Notes under the pieces: model-generated | The model's database searches: none | What the model was told of the DNA's origin: nothing | Seen by the model: only the letters and a program-made list of their open reading frames with translations | Assembly: GCA_030674185.1 (NCBI GenBank) | Contig: CM060307.1 | Location: 75,326,135 to 75,390,134 of the forward strand | Source: Monoplex corrugatus | Lineage: Eukaryota; Mollusca; Gastropoda; Littorinimorpha; Ranellidae | Length of the DNA: 64,000 nt | Reading direction: 5' to 3' | Shown: piece after piece, positions 49,501 through 60,471 of the stretch | How positions within the stretch are numbered: position 1 is the first letter of the stretch | How the letters are laid out: every line of letters begins with the position of its first letter | Translations under genes and position numbers: made by a program

Positions 49501-51180
49501 AGAATTAACTTTTTAAAATTACTATAAAAAAATGTTTTTTAAATGTCATTATAAAAATGTGTTTGGAACCTTATCCATCCCACCCCCACAGCAGTTCTCC
49601 TGGATCCTGGCCCATTCCATATTTTCTAAAGGCCGATGATGAGCTGGCTGCCCAAACAGCTGAAAATACAGGAACATAATATTAAAGAGATATCTGGCCA
49701 TCTCAAATAATTACAAATCCAGAGAACATACAGTGTGTGAATGATTTTATTGAATGACGATAACATCATGACTTCACAAGGTGGTTTATTCAATAATTTT
49801 GTTTTTGAGCAGTTTAAAAAAAAACTGTCTACATGTCCATGTTAGGAGTGTAGAGTTTTGATTTCTTTTCAAGAGGGATTTGCCACACTTGGACAATTCC
49901 AAATATGCTCCTCCCAAATCTGCTAGTAATTATCTGGCACACTCCCTGAGCCTACACAAAACTCTAGGCGCTTGCAAAGTTTTGAAGTGGGAAGTGGGAG
50001 GACTTATAAAACAGTCAACACTAAGCTCATATCACTAGAGGCATTAAGGTTGGGAACAGACAACCCTGTTTTAATGTTGAAAGCTTGGATTCAATTCATT
50101 GTATCAGATATTGAATCCATGTCTCTAATAACAGACCCAGCCAGTTCACCTGTGGCCCATCAGTCACACTAACAACCTCTGCATTATCAGCATGGTGCTC
50201 AAACAAACTGAACAAACAGGGATAAAAAAAACAAAAACAACTGCATATGAGTCCACATGTATATGAGAGGGAAAAGGAACACAGCATAATGTATGTATGC
50301 ATGTGTCTGTGTGTGTGCATGTGTACATGCATGTGTTTCTCATGTGAATACTCCATGCATGTGTTTCTCATGTGACGTCTTTTAATAATAATTTGAAAAA
50401 CATTTTTATAGAATATACAAAAACGCAAGTCCAGGACAAACTGACATTCAAGCCATGCAAATATCACCACTACCTTTCTTTCCAGAATTGAATATTAGAT
50501 GCTACTTCAAATACTATGACTTTAAACAAAAACCCAGTCCATCTAAGCTTTCATGGTGTCATTACCCATGTTCAAGCTGCAGAGCTTAAACACAAGCTAA
50601 CATAAGAACCGAATTCACTATAGGTCTGTTAATAAACAACGGGATATCTCTGATGACCCTATTTACTTTCTGTCCAGATACTCTGATCCAAACATTCATT
50701 TCATTTTTACTTTGTTCAAGACAGTGCCACTCACGAAAAGATTCCACATATTATTCTAATACCACAGACAACACGCAATAGGAGGATCCAAAGTAATCAT
50801 GGCAAATGCAATAAACCAAACATAAAATTCACTTTAGAGTTCTACCTAGCTTATGAGAAACACTTAACTATGCTCATAAAAAATAAAACACTTAAACCTG
50901 CAACTTGAAGCCATGCCCATAAAAAAATAGAATTGGGGAATTGAGTCAGTACCCAAGTCAGTGAAGGTTTGTCAAAATCCATTCAAAACAGCTCAAAAAT
51001 TGTTGCGAGTGAACTGTACTTAAAACGTGTGCATTCTGGGACACTATGATAAAACAAACAAACAAAATGAAAAAGAAAAACAAGAAACACCACATCGAAT
51101 GGTCAATACACACATTAATTTAGGACTGCTAGCTGTAAGACAAAAAGTATCCCGATTTGATAAAGATACAACCACAAACG
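49501..51180. other. Intergenic DNA between GLCCI1 and UMAD1, nothing recognised
   Basis: AT-rich, unique-looking sequence with small internal duplications (for example catgcatgtgtttctcatgtg at about 50329 and 50353). No exon or element domain. Confidence 0.4.
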
Positions 51181-51192
51181 GTCAATAAAACT

Positions 51193-51194
<2 letters not shown>

Positions 51195-51244
<50 letters not shown>

Positions 51245-51252
51245 ACACACAC
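51195..51252. repeat. (CA)n microsatellite
   Basis: About 56 bases of CA with one TACA interruption. Confidence 0.97.
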
Positions 51253-51759
51253 AATCACTCTGAACCAGAAACTATGTCAGCAGTGGGAGAAAGCCAGACA
51301 ATGCTGATGCCCTACAGACACTGTACAGTGCTTGTTAATTTGTCCTTTTGACAGAACGGTTAAAGCTTTCATGCAGCTCACAAAAGCACTGTATGTTAAG
51401 AGATATCACAGCTTTGGGTGCATTCAACAATAAAGAGCCACAAGCCTTTCTGTTCTGAAGATGAATGAGTGTTTACATGTGTAACATACCATTGTACATA
51501 TGTATAGTACAGGCACAGAACTCCCACCTTCCAATATGACTGCATGGATTTGTGTAGGTTTGATACTAGCTTAAGAAAAAAATTATGTACAGTTGGTGTG
51601 AATGAGTACTCCTCTGTTCAGGGTCAGGAAAGGTAAAGCAGCAAAACAAAGCTGACAGGCGTCACCCTCATACTGCTGGCCCTGAAAAAAGTTCAGGCCT
51701 CACTCACCTGCGAGTTCATGATTATGGGACAACCTTTACCTTACATTTGTTGCAAAATT

Positions 51760-52560
51760 AGGATGACAAGATCAATGATTCCAACTATCATCTATGTATA
51801 CAGTTAAGATGACAAGATCAATGATTCCAATTATTGTCTATATATGTAAACATGAAATGAGTACAAGAAGAACTTTCATACTATATATTCATATACTGTA
51901 TGTATACTGTGTAGCTGAAATGTTAAGATCAATGAATCCAACAGCCAAGGGTAAAACAACTACATGCTCTTGAATGGTTCATCATTTACCAATTCTGCAA
52001 AATGTTATACCTGCATTCATACTACATTCAGTTAAATGAGCTTGATCAGCATCTGATGGGAAAGGGGTGGAAATTTCAATTTTCCAGATCAATCTGCTCG
52101 TGCCTATAGTGGCTAGATATAATGACGAACAGTTCATATCTTGGCAATACTGTATTCATAAATGCATATGTTGTACAGTCAAGATATCAAATAAGTCTGC
52201 TGATGAATTTATTAAAATATTTGTCATAATCTATTTAAATACACATACATACGTTGCACAGTCAAGCTGAAAAGATCAATGATTCTAACTCATAAAGCTG
52301 AGATGTTAAACTGTTTAATGTCTCATCAATACTGTATATAAACTCATGTTGCACAGGAAAGATGAGAAGATCAAGCAATTATTCCAACTTACAATAGCTA
52401 GGTATGAAATGATGATGACATGTTTTATATTCATTCTGTATTCATTCATGTGTTATTCATGAAAGGATTCATTGTACAGTCAAGATATGATGATCAATGA
52501 TTCCAACAGCCAAGTATGAAATAAGCATGGGCTCATCTTTTGACAATACTGCAAAATGTT
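51760..52560. repeat. Divergent long-unit tandem repeat
   Basis: The phrase 'gacaagatcaatgattccaa' or close variants recurs at about 51768, 51813, 51926, 52271, 52360 and 52490. It is followed in several copies by 'cagccaagtatgaaat' and 'cattttgcagaattggt' type text. Unit length is irregular because of indels. It is an old tandem family with no coding potential. Confidence 0.6.
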
Positions 52561-52589
52561 ATGCCTGTATAGATGCTCAAAATATAATC

Positions 52590-52895
52590 AAACAGATGAG
52601 CATGATAACCAAGTGGTTAGGAAACTGGACTTCCAGTGGGAACAATTGAATTCGATACTGCTTGGGTAGTGCCAGGTGGGTATAGGGTGGAGATTTCCAA
52701 TCTCCCAGATCAACACATACATGTGCAAACCTGCTATTGCCTGAACACCCTTTCAGTGTACATGCATGCAAATAAGGATGTAAAGATTTTGTAAGCTTGA
52801 TGGCTTGTGGAAACACACATACACCCAGTATGCACAACCACCAAAGACACAGAGTATGCAGACTGTGCAGCAATATAACTCAAGTCTGCATGCAT
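52590..52895 (+). repeat. tRNA-derived SINE copy, plus orientation
   Basis: Starts with a tRNA-like head (52597-52670): A-box-like gataaccaagtggttaggaa and B-box-like gaattcgatactgc. Then come the family blocks gtggagatttccaatctccc, acctgctattgcctgaacac and ccagtatgcacaaccaccaa, finishing cagactgtgcagcaatataa. It is the complement of the minus-strand copies at 6690, 10690 and 20176. It lies immediately downstream of the UMAD1 3' end. Confidence 0.75.
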
Positions 52896-52959
52896 GTATA
52901 CATGCATAAAAAAAATCGTTGCTGGGAATACAGTGCCATCACTAAAACTAACAACACAC

Positions 52960-52965
52960 TTTATT
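52960..52965 (-). terminator. Candidate poly(A) signal of UMAD1
   Basis: Minus-strand AATAAA about 343 bases beyond the UMAD1 stop. Position-based inference only. Confidence 0.4.
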
Positions 52966-53040
52966 AAAGCTGAGATTAACAGCAGGACAGAAATAAAATA
53001 TGACAAGACACACAAACCCATAGTCACACACATACACCCT

Positions 53041-53041
53041 A

Positions 53042-53082
<41 letters not shown>

Positions 53083-53130
53083 TCACATATGCGCACACAT
53101 ACATACACATACACTCTCTCTCTCACACAA
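53041..53130. repeat. (CT)n/(CA)n microsatellite in the UMAD1 3' UTR region
   Basis: CT run, CA run, spacer, second short CT and CA run. Confidence 0.95.
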
Positions 53131-53307
53131 CACACACAATTAAATACGCACAAAGCACACACACAACCTCAGATGAGTCTGCATTACTTCAATTACAAAA
53201 TTATGAGATTACTTCACTATACTGAACTTCCTGACCAGATGTCCAACATTGTTATATATGCCAACCTCAGATAAATACGCCATTCAAAAAATTATGACAT
53301 CTCCACA

Positions 53308-53649
53308 CTATGAAGAACTCCCTGTCCATATGTCCATCAGCTTTGCTCTGTCCTCCATTGCACAAAGGTCTCTCAAGCAGGACTGTTCAAAGTCAAAGTC
53401 ATAATTGTATTTCTGCCAATCAAACTGAGAAGTCTCCAAATCCAACTGGCGTAACAAGTTCTTAAGTCGATCTTTTTCTTGCAATCTGGGGTTTATCTGA
53501 AAGGGTACACCAAAGACAGCAGGGTGGAAGGTTATGCCTTGAATATGATCATGTGTGTCTTCTGGGAAACTGGAGGCCATGGAAGTGTGTTCACATGTTG
53601 CAAACATACTGAGTCCTCTCCCAGCTCTATCAGCATTTGGGTTGTTCAC
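53308..53649 (-). CDS. UMAD1: UMAD1 coding exon 2 (UMA domain)
   Basis: Starts VNNPNADRAGRGLSMF after a strong pyrimidine tract and ends TAG at 53310-53308. It contains the whole UMA domain, including GVPFQINPRL and NYDFDFEQSCL. Confidence 0.9.
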   Translation of the reverse strand: MNNPNADRAGRGLSMFATCEHTSMASSFPEDTHDHIQGITFHPAVFGVPFQINPRLQEKDRLKNLLRQLDLETSQFDWQKYNYDFDFEQSCLRDLCAMEDRAKLMDIWTGSSS

Positions 53650-55089
53650 CTGAAAAGAAAAAAATGTACACACACATGATTTAAAGTTAAACTTTAGTAC
53701 AATATACATGGTTGCATTTCACGTACAAATGGTATGTACTGAAAACTGAAATCCCACTACAAAGTCCCACTGAAAGGGTGTAAAAACATCAACGGACAAA
53801 AACATAAAAAAATTTACAGAGAAAGCCCTCATTATGTAAAGGATTCCCTGCCCAGGGCTTACCAGGTAATGTGTCCATCCAGATGACAGAAAAATGAAGC
53901 CTTTCTCAAACCCTACATATCCTCAAGTAAAACAATCACAGGCTTCAGGAACAAGCATTGAGCTGAATCAGTGAATGAAACCCACAGGTCCATGGCTGCA
54001 AGCAGGGTTATAATGAAATGTTTACAGAGTCTGTACTGCCATGGCAGAGTATCAAACTGGGAAATCAATCATCAAATCAAACAAGAGAGACATGAGGTCC
54101 TTTCTAACAGCAGAAAGGAGTAAAGATTGGAAGCAAGAAGTTGGAAGTGGAGAGGAGGCAGCGGGTGAGAACAGCAGAACATGTACCTGAGACCCATCCT
54201 TACTCTCAAAGTATCAACATCTCCAGTTTTAAACCAACACTTCACCTCATTATGAAGTAACTAGCATAAGACTGTAGTTCTTTTTAACAAGAACTACCTA
54301 ATCATAAATTTTAATAAACACTGAACTCATAGTAAGCAAGATTCTTTCAAACTGGAGCACACAAGAGAGGGGGACCATGGAAAGTATAAAACCCTCTGAA
54401 ATTCTATTTGGGGAAATAGTATAAAACCCTCTGAAATTCTATTTGGGGAAATGAAAACCCTCTGACATTTCATCTGAGGGTACAAAAACCCTTTGCCTTC
54501 TATGAAACAAATCTGTGAAACACTTCAAAGTATGATACTGTTACTTCAAGTTGAAATATTATGATTGTAAATTGCATGTATGCATAATCACTTTTCCAGT
54601 AATGTTAACATCAAAAAAATCTGTGTAGCACTTCAGAAAAAATATGACTTGGTAGTATTGTCAATGAGTAATCCTACTGCAATTATTTAACTAATGATAT
54701 GCCTTTTAAATTCATAAAAGATAAAACAATGAAACACACAGTTTGTGTTTAACATTGCACTGCTCAGAAGTACATGATGATGATGATAATAATGATAATA
54801 TTAGCTCTATGTTCCCAAAATATGAATGAAATGACTGCTATACAACACAACAATACTAACAAGAACTCAATATAGATCTACTCACTACTGTGCTGGTGAG
54901 CGTATTTAACCCCATCCAATCCTTTTTCTTCTTTGCTCGCCCCCATATTCCTCATCTCAATCTTGACATAATACCTAAACATAAATTATGTGCAGGCACC
55001 CACATCTACACCAATAATGGGCATGCCAAAGCACACACACACACTCTCTCTCTCTCACCACTTAACACACTCATACATATGTACATAAC

Positions 55090-55172
<83 letters not shown>

Positions 55173-55448
55173 CAAAAACACATATATATACAATCTGTCA
55201 GATATCCAAGAAAATAAAATTACCAAATTGTAATGTGCAGTGTTTCGACCAGCCACTTTTTCAGGCGTGGAAGCATAGACAGTCGTCTCATCACATTCAT
55301 TCTGTCCGAGCAAAACGAAACCATCATCATCAGTAGAATTGGCACTTGTCAGCTGCTGCTGTTTTTCTGGTGGTTGATTGTTGTCTCCACTGGAGGACGT
55401 ACTTAATCCTCGTTTTAGACGCATGAACATGGAGTTTAGCTGGTCCAT
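53308..55448 (-). CDS. UMAD1: UMAD1 homologue (UMA-domain protein), two coding exons
   Basis: Coding exons 55448-55224 and 53649-53308 join in phase 0 (TTG|GTAATT donor; ttttcttttcag acceptor) to give 188 residues. Near the N-terminus is DGFVLLG (42-48), the same short motif seen in human UMAD1. The C-terminal half carries the UMA signature: VPFQINP (123-129) followed about 30 residues later by YDFDFE (158-163). In UBAP1 and MVB12 the UMA domain contacts ESCRT-I, so a role in endosomal sorting is inferred from family. The mollusc protein is longer than human UMAD1 (about 137 residues), mainly through a Ser/Gln-rich region (15-40) and an extra C-terminal tail ending TGSSS. RPA3 lies upstream on the other strand; GLCCI1 lies downstream on the same strand. 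Confidence 0.88.
53710..55020. other. UMAD1 intron, proximal part
   Basis: Non-coding. It contains a short direct repeat (ccctctgaaattctatttgg at about 54390 and 54429) and no recognised element. Confidence 0.45.
55031..55172. repeat. (CA)n microsatellite in the UMAD1 intron
   Basis: A short CA/CT stretch at 55031-55058, then about 80 bases of perfect CA (55091-55171), ending roughly 50 bases from the exon 1 donor. Confidence 0.98.
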
Positions 55449-55467
55449 TATGCTGAATCCTTAAGAC
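55224..55467 (-). CDS. UMAD1: UMAD1 first coding exon (with 19 bases of 5' UTR)
   Basis: ATG at 55448 opens MDQLNSMFMRLKRG; DGFVLLG is at residues 42-48; the donor is CAATTTG|GTAATT. Just before the ATG the minus strand reads ttgtttatttag|GTCTTAAGG, a good acceptor, so an intron interrupts the 5' UTR and the exon begins at 55467. Confidence 0.86.
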
Positions 55468-56075
55468 CTAAATAAACAAATAAATACACACACTAATTTC
55501 TTCTCCAAAATATGTTGTTGGTAACTTACAACTATACTACAAGAGTAAAAAAAAGTTTGAAAGTAGGCCCCATAAAAATGGAGATGAATGAAACCATATC
55601 TGTCTTGATTACAGACATCAGAATTTAATAAAGACAGTCCCCGCCCCTCCCAACCCAATGCCTTAGATCCTTGCACTCATCACCACAACAGTACAATACA
55701 GTACAATGCAAGGCAAAGTGGAAATTCAGTTGAAGCAAAATTTATCCTCATGACTTCAGCCTTATGTCACTGACATTACAGACAAAGCAAATAAAAAAAA
55801 TCTAGACCACTGTGACTGAGTCAGGCACTTGCGTACATCTAGATACAAAACACTACAGTACTGTAATCAGACTCTTCAGATAAAGAAATGAGTAATACTA
55901 TTAGTAAATACTACTTAGCATAAATTCTATTAACAGGGGATAACTTTATTATAATGACTTATGCTCATAGTATAGTCATACTGACATGAATTTTTCAAGT
56001 TTTCACCGCCAGATGAAACAAAGATGTCACTTACACAAAATTTAAAAGGAGAAACACTAATTTTTTGGTTTACTG

Positions 56076-56080
<5 letters not shown>
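55468..56080. other. UMAD1 5' UTR intron, nothing else recognised
   Basis: AT-rich intronic DNA between the coding exon and the GT-rich arrays. Confidence 0.35.
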
Positions 56081-56122
<42 letters not shown>

Positions 56123-56141
56123 TGTGTGTTATGGTGTGTGT

Positions 56142-56214
<73 letters not shown>

Positions 56215-56235
56215 TGTGTGTGTTTGTGTGTGTGA
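56081..56235. repeat. (TG)n microsatellite
   Basis: About 150 bases of GT with several single-base interruptions. Confidence 0.97.
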
Positions 56236-56257
56236 CATATGAATATATGGAGCTGCC

Positions 56258-56305
56258 AACAGCAATGGAAATAAGTTCTGATTGGCAATGGAAATAAGCT
56301 CTGGC
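56258..56305. repeat. Short tandem duplication
   Basis: The text ggcaatggaaataagctctg (56283-56302) follows a near-identical agcaatggaaataagttctg (56261-56280). Confidence 0.8.
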
Positions 56306-56548
56306 TGCCATTGTGATTTGTTCATCCGCTATTACCACTTTGTGTGCCATTATGCAGGATAGCTCTAGCAGGGCTGTTTTGTAGTGTATTGAAGAGCGCA
56401 TATCAGTGCAATTTAAGATCTTCTTAAAAAAATATCTTTTAAGTAATTGATGCCATCATATTGCATAGCAGGATCAAAGGAAAAAAGGGGCAGTGGCATC
56501 TTCCCACGAGCCAATCAGAGCTTGGTGTAGGCAGCTCCAGATAAATGC

Positions 56549-56608
56549 ATGTGCGTGCGTGCGTGCATGTCGTGCGTGCGTGCGTGCGTGCGTGGTGTGG
56601 TGGTGTGT

Positions 56609-56698
<90 letters not shown>

Positions 56699-56702
56699 CG
56701 GG
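56549..56702. repeat. (GCGT)n/(GT)n microsatellite
   Basis: A GCGT-type tetranucleotide run (to about 56595) then about 100 bases of GT. Confidence 0.97.
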
Positions 56703-57267
56703 TGCACTTGTTGTGCATGTTTGACTTTGAGCTTGGTTATCTGAACTCTGATCTGTGAGTGTGATGATTTATATTCAGAATCATAATCACCTGTAAACTG
56801 ATAAAAATAAATCAAATAACTGTCTTAGCTGCTATAGTTTCAGGAGCTCAGTGGTAGTTGAAAACTCAACAACCAACCGATTTTGGCTGTTAAAAACCTG
56901 ACAATCACCTACTTTAGAAAGGACCAATTGGAAAGAATCGATATTAAGTATGGCAGTCAGATATTACAAATCTTCATTCCCAGATGTAGGCCTAAGTCCT
57001 ATATTGTCATGTTACTCCATAGAATAAAGAAACAATCATGAAGACCAAAATAAGAACCAGCCATGATCATTGTTACTTTGGTCACACTTGCTACCCATTA
57101 TCAATGCTGCTCTGTGTTCAAGCACCATATTTTACAGAACTGTTGCATAAGCTTCACCAGTCACAAAATAGAAAAAAATTAAGAAGAATGTTGCCGGTTA
57201 TTTAGTTACATTGCATGATTGCTTCAAAAGCATTATTTACTCCCCTCGCCCCCCTCTCCACATCCCT

Positions 57268-57271
<4 letters not shown>

Positions 57272-57316
<45 letters not shown>
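57272..57316. repeat. (CA)n microsatellite
   Basis: About 44 bases of perfect CA, close to the left edge of the 201-bp duplication. Confidence 0.98.
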
Positions 57317-57319
<3 letters not shown>

Positions 57320-57348
57320 ATTCATTTGATTGTAATGATAATTATGAT

Positions 57349-57749
57349 AGACTAGAGTCTAGTCATAGACCATCAAGTCTCAAGCAAGCAACTCACCCAA
57401 GTTCAGCAACAGATCCAGTGAAATAGAACAGCTTTAAATTTCCGCCTGGATCACTTGTACCCACATTTGTCAAGTAGTCCTAACTAGTACAGTAGTAGTA
57501 GTGGCAGGTCTACGAGTCTCTTCCTAGAACTGTAAAGTTTGCAAACAAGAGACTAGAGTCTAGTCATAGACCATCAAGTCTCAAGCAAGCAACTCACCCA
57601 AGTTCAGCAACAGATCCAGTGAAATAGAACAGCTTTAAATTTCCGCCTGGATCACTTGTACCACATTTGTCAAGTAGTCCTAACTAGTACAGTAGTAGTA
57701 GTGGCAGGTCTACGAGTCTCTTCCTAGAATTGTAAAGTTTGCAAACAAG
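57349..57749. repeat. 201-bp tandem duplication holding candidate UMAD1 leader exons
   Basis: 57349-57549 and 57550-57749 are near-identical (one single-base deletion and one substitution seen). On the minus strand each copy contains AACTTGG|GTGAGT, an excellent donor (exon ends 57397 and 57598). Because UMAD1 has a 5' UTR acceptor at 55467 and no coding frame upstream, this is the best candidate for its non-coding first exon and promoter, present twice. The assignment to UMAD1 is inference. Confidence 0.6.
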
Positions 57750-57932
57750 AGTGAAGAGATTAGAGAACCACCACTACACGGTGACGGTACTAGATCTAGT
57801 ACCAGTGGAACTGGAAGAGTTTAACATTAAATGTCTAGTCTTGTCTTTTCAACCACTCACAGCAAATAGGTGATACATTTAGAAATTTAGTCTACATCTA
57901 TTTCAAAACTGTTTACGTGTTCAACATCAATT

Positions 57933-58006
57933 GGTGACTATGAGATAATTTGGCTTATGAAATGCTGAAGGTGACTATGAGATAATTTGGCTTATGAAAT
58001 GCTGAG
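57933..58006. repeat. 37-bp tandem duplication
   Basis: ggtgactatgagataatttg and the following 17 bases occur twice in direct succession, with one difference at the end. Confidence 0.93.
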
Positions 58007-58629
58007 GAGAATTTGCCTCAAAGCTGGGAGAACGAAACCGGAAGAATTATCATTGTCCAAATGAGTTACTGTTCTTGAAAGTCTGCAATTAGTTTAATTC
58101 CCGTACTCTCTCAGCCTGGGAGAAGCCTACTGAATCAAATAATGGTAACAAAAATCTTGAGGGATGTTCGTATGCTGATTTAACTTACAGAGATATGCAC
58201 ACCGACACGTACACAATAACGCGTATCGGAGATACACATTTATATCACTTGTCAGAGACATTCATGTTTTATCTTTATCATAGTTTATGCCAAATTATGG
58301 TCGGAGATACACATTTGTAAACTACTATAACTAGATCTAGATCTAGGCCTGTATTACTTGTCAGAGACATCTAATTTCTAAATGTTTTATCTTTATGGTA
58401 ATGAGTGTGATAGGTACAAGGTCTTGTAACTTAGATAGGAAAACTTAATGGGGAAATGCCAATTTTATGGTTATTCATCCCAGTCAGTGCATCATCATGA
58501 TCATGGTGATTTCCGGCTTAGATCATTAACCACTTGACTGCTGGCTAAAATTATACAAAGCATTAAACTCTAAAGAACAAAACGTGTGTCTGTGTGTGTG
58601 TGTGTGTAAAATGTACTTTCACATTTTTT

Positions 58630-58935
58630 GCGTATACATCATCATCATCATCAGGTGCCTTGCCGCATGGCGTTGGCGATTATGGACTTCCATCTGTCTC
58701 TATATCTCTTGTTGCCTCAAGTATCTCTTCCACCCTCCCTGTCTTCAGCCACTCTGCAAGTCCGTCAAGTATCTTCTCCCTGGGCCTACCCGGTGCTCTC
58801 CTTCCCTCCAGCTTTCCCGTTGTGACCAGGTGTTCCAATTCCCCTTTCCTCATAAAATGGCCTATGAATGTTGCCTGCCTTTTCCTAATCTTCCTTATGA
58901 ATGATCTACTCGTGTCTGCCTCCATCAAGACTGTC
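58630..58935 (-). mobile_element. RTE-like LINE 3' end, severely 5'-truncated
   Basis: The minus-strand frame 58928-58680 encodes SFIRKIRKRQATFIGHFMRK, GELEHLVTTGKLEGRRAPGR and PREKILDGLAEWL: the basic C-terminal tail of LINE proteins (KR...FIGH..R...LE.L...G.L.G.R..GRPR...LD.L..W). It ends on a (GAT)n tract (58639-58654 on the plus strand, cat repeats). The terminal microsatellite is typical of RTE-type elements. It lies between UMAD1 and RPA3 and is closely related to the copy at 61900-62230. Confidence 0.78.
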
Positions 58936-59238
58936 TATACTGTGTAGGCCTATACATAGATTTTGTTAAGTCTGGATGTTTGTCACTATCTTCCACTAGT
59001 TCCAGAGGTTTCAGTTATTACTTATTAAAGAATTTGCTTTTTTAGGGGCATGCGTTATTTGAGTCTTGTCACATGTGCGTCTCCGGTCCATCTTCAATGC
59101 ATTAAAACTTCTTGTACTGTCATATGTAGCAAGATGTGAACAGAAGAATGACCAATAACTTTATCTGATCATGTTTGGGAGTGGGGAAAATTGCAATTCA
59201 TATTTTTTATACATGTATGTAATATGAATTGCAATTTT

Positions 59239-59242
59239 CCCC

Positions 59243-59273
<31 letters not shown>

Positions 59274-59274
59274 C

Positions 59275-59322
<48 letters not shown>
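59239..59322. repeat. (AT)n/(CA)n microsatellite
   Basis: About 30 bases of AT then about 45 bases of CA. Near-matching copies of 'gggaaaattgcaattcatat' face each other at 59184-59203 and 59221-59241 (inverted). Confidence 0.95.
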
Positions 59323-59325
<3 letters not shown>

Positions 59326-60249
59326 CAGGTGGGCAAAGTAAATTACAAATGTTGAACAAGTTCCTTAAATAAAATCACCAAGTGAAAACAAAATCATCGC
59401 ATGAGAGCAGAGAGACACTCTGATAGTGAATCAGATGTAATTTAGCTCCAGAGAATTTGTTCAATTTTCAGAAAGCTATTGCTTACCAGTCATCTCTTGC
59501 ATCCTGAAAGAAACGGTGAAGTAGGAAAAACACAGTATTCCCTCAACAACAACAAAAATAACGACAAAACACAAAAGGTAATCGCTTATATACTGTCATA
59601 CTCAACTGTGGGACTACACTCTCCAGGACAAGTGAAGCCCAGTGGAACTTCTGAGGACTGACAATTAAAAACTAACTTCCCATCTGACTGATCAGAATAT
59701 GTCCTTAAGCAGCAATGTCAAATTTAGTTCAGACAAATATGCATATGTTTACCAGAGACTATAAGAAAAGGTGCTAAAGACGTAAAGGAAGTTTTTGACC
59801 AACAATAGCAATAGGACAACAAACGTGGATAAGAAGTTCCAGACACATGCACAGAAACCACAATAAATGGTACTGATGAAAGAACAGAAGACTAACAGGA
59901 AAGAAGACACTCATACCTCGATAAGTGGAGCTGGACTTTCTACACCCATCTTTCCCACCTCCCACCCCCAAGAAGTTAAGGCTCCTTTAAATAATGTTGG
60001 TCTTTGCCCAGCAGATTTTTGAGATGTGAAGATTAAGAGTCAGTTTTAATGATGGGCCAGTAATACTGAGTAGTGGACAAGAAAAGTGTTTCCAGAGATG
60101 TAGGCCTTTGCATTCAAATGTGGGGTTTGGGGAAGACCAACAGGTACTCCACTCAGTGCCTTGGAGCAGTTGTCACTGCTCAGGCATTTGGGATTGACAC
60201 ATAATCTTCCATTCACCCTCCCATTAGCAGATAACATGTCATCCCTGTA

Positions 60250-60381
60250 GTTCAATTTGTCCCAAACTGCATATTTTCTTATTTGGTTTGATTATTTCGC
60301 ATTACCCCTGCCTACAGAGCCAGTAGCGGTTGATGTGTTAAAGAGGAGAACCGGTTTATCTTATCACCGGCTGCAACTGCA
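60250..60381 (+). promoter_or_regulatory. Probable RPA3 promoter and 5' UTR
   Basis: The segment directly upstream of the RPA3 ATG is less AT-rich, with gaggagaaccggtttatctt and tcaccggctgcaactgca next to the start. There is no clear TATA box, as usual for housekeeping genes. The transcription start cannot be fixed from sequence alone. Confidence 0.4.
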
Positions 60382-60471
60382 ATGGAAGATTTCTCTCGTC
60401 ACCGTATAAATGGAGCTTTGCTGGTCAATTACCAAGGGAAGCATGTATGTTTGCTGGGCAAAGCAAAGGAT
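60382..60471 (+). CDS. RPA3: RPA3 coding exon 1
   Basis: 30 codons, MEDFSRHRINGALL to LLGKAKD, donor GAT|GTGAGT. The RIN motif and the (V)C-(F/L)-(V/L)-G strand are conserved. The preceding bases ctgcaATGG give an acceptable start context. Confidence 0.9.

Noticed and set aside
58680..58928. A small host gene on the minus strand (82 codons open)
   Set aside because: The same peptide occurs at 61950-62160 and is the C-terminal tail of a LINE protein with a GAT tail; mobile-element origin fits better.
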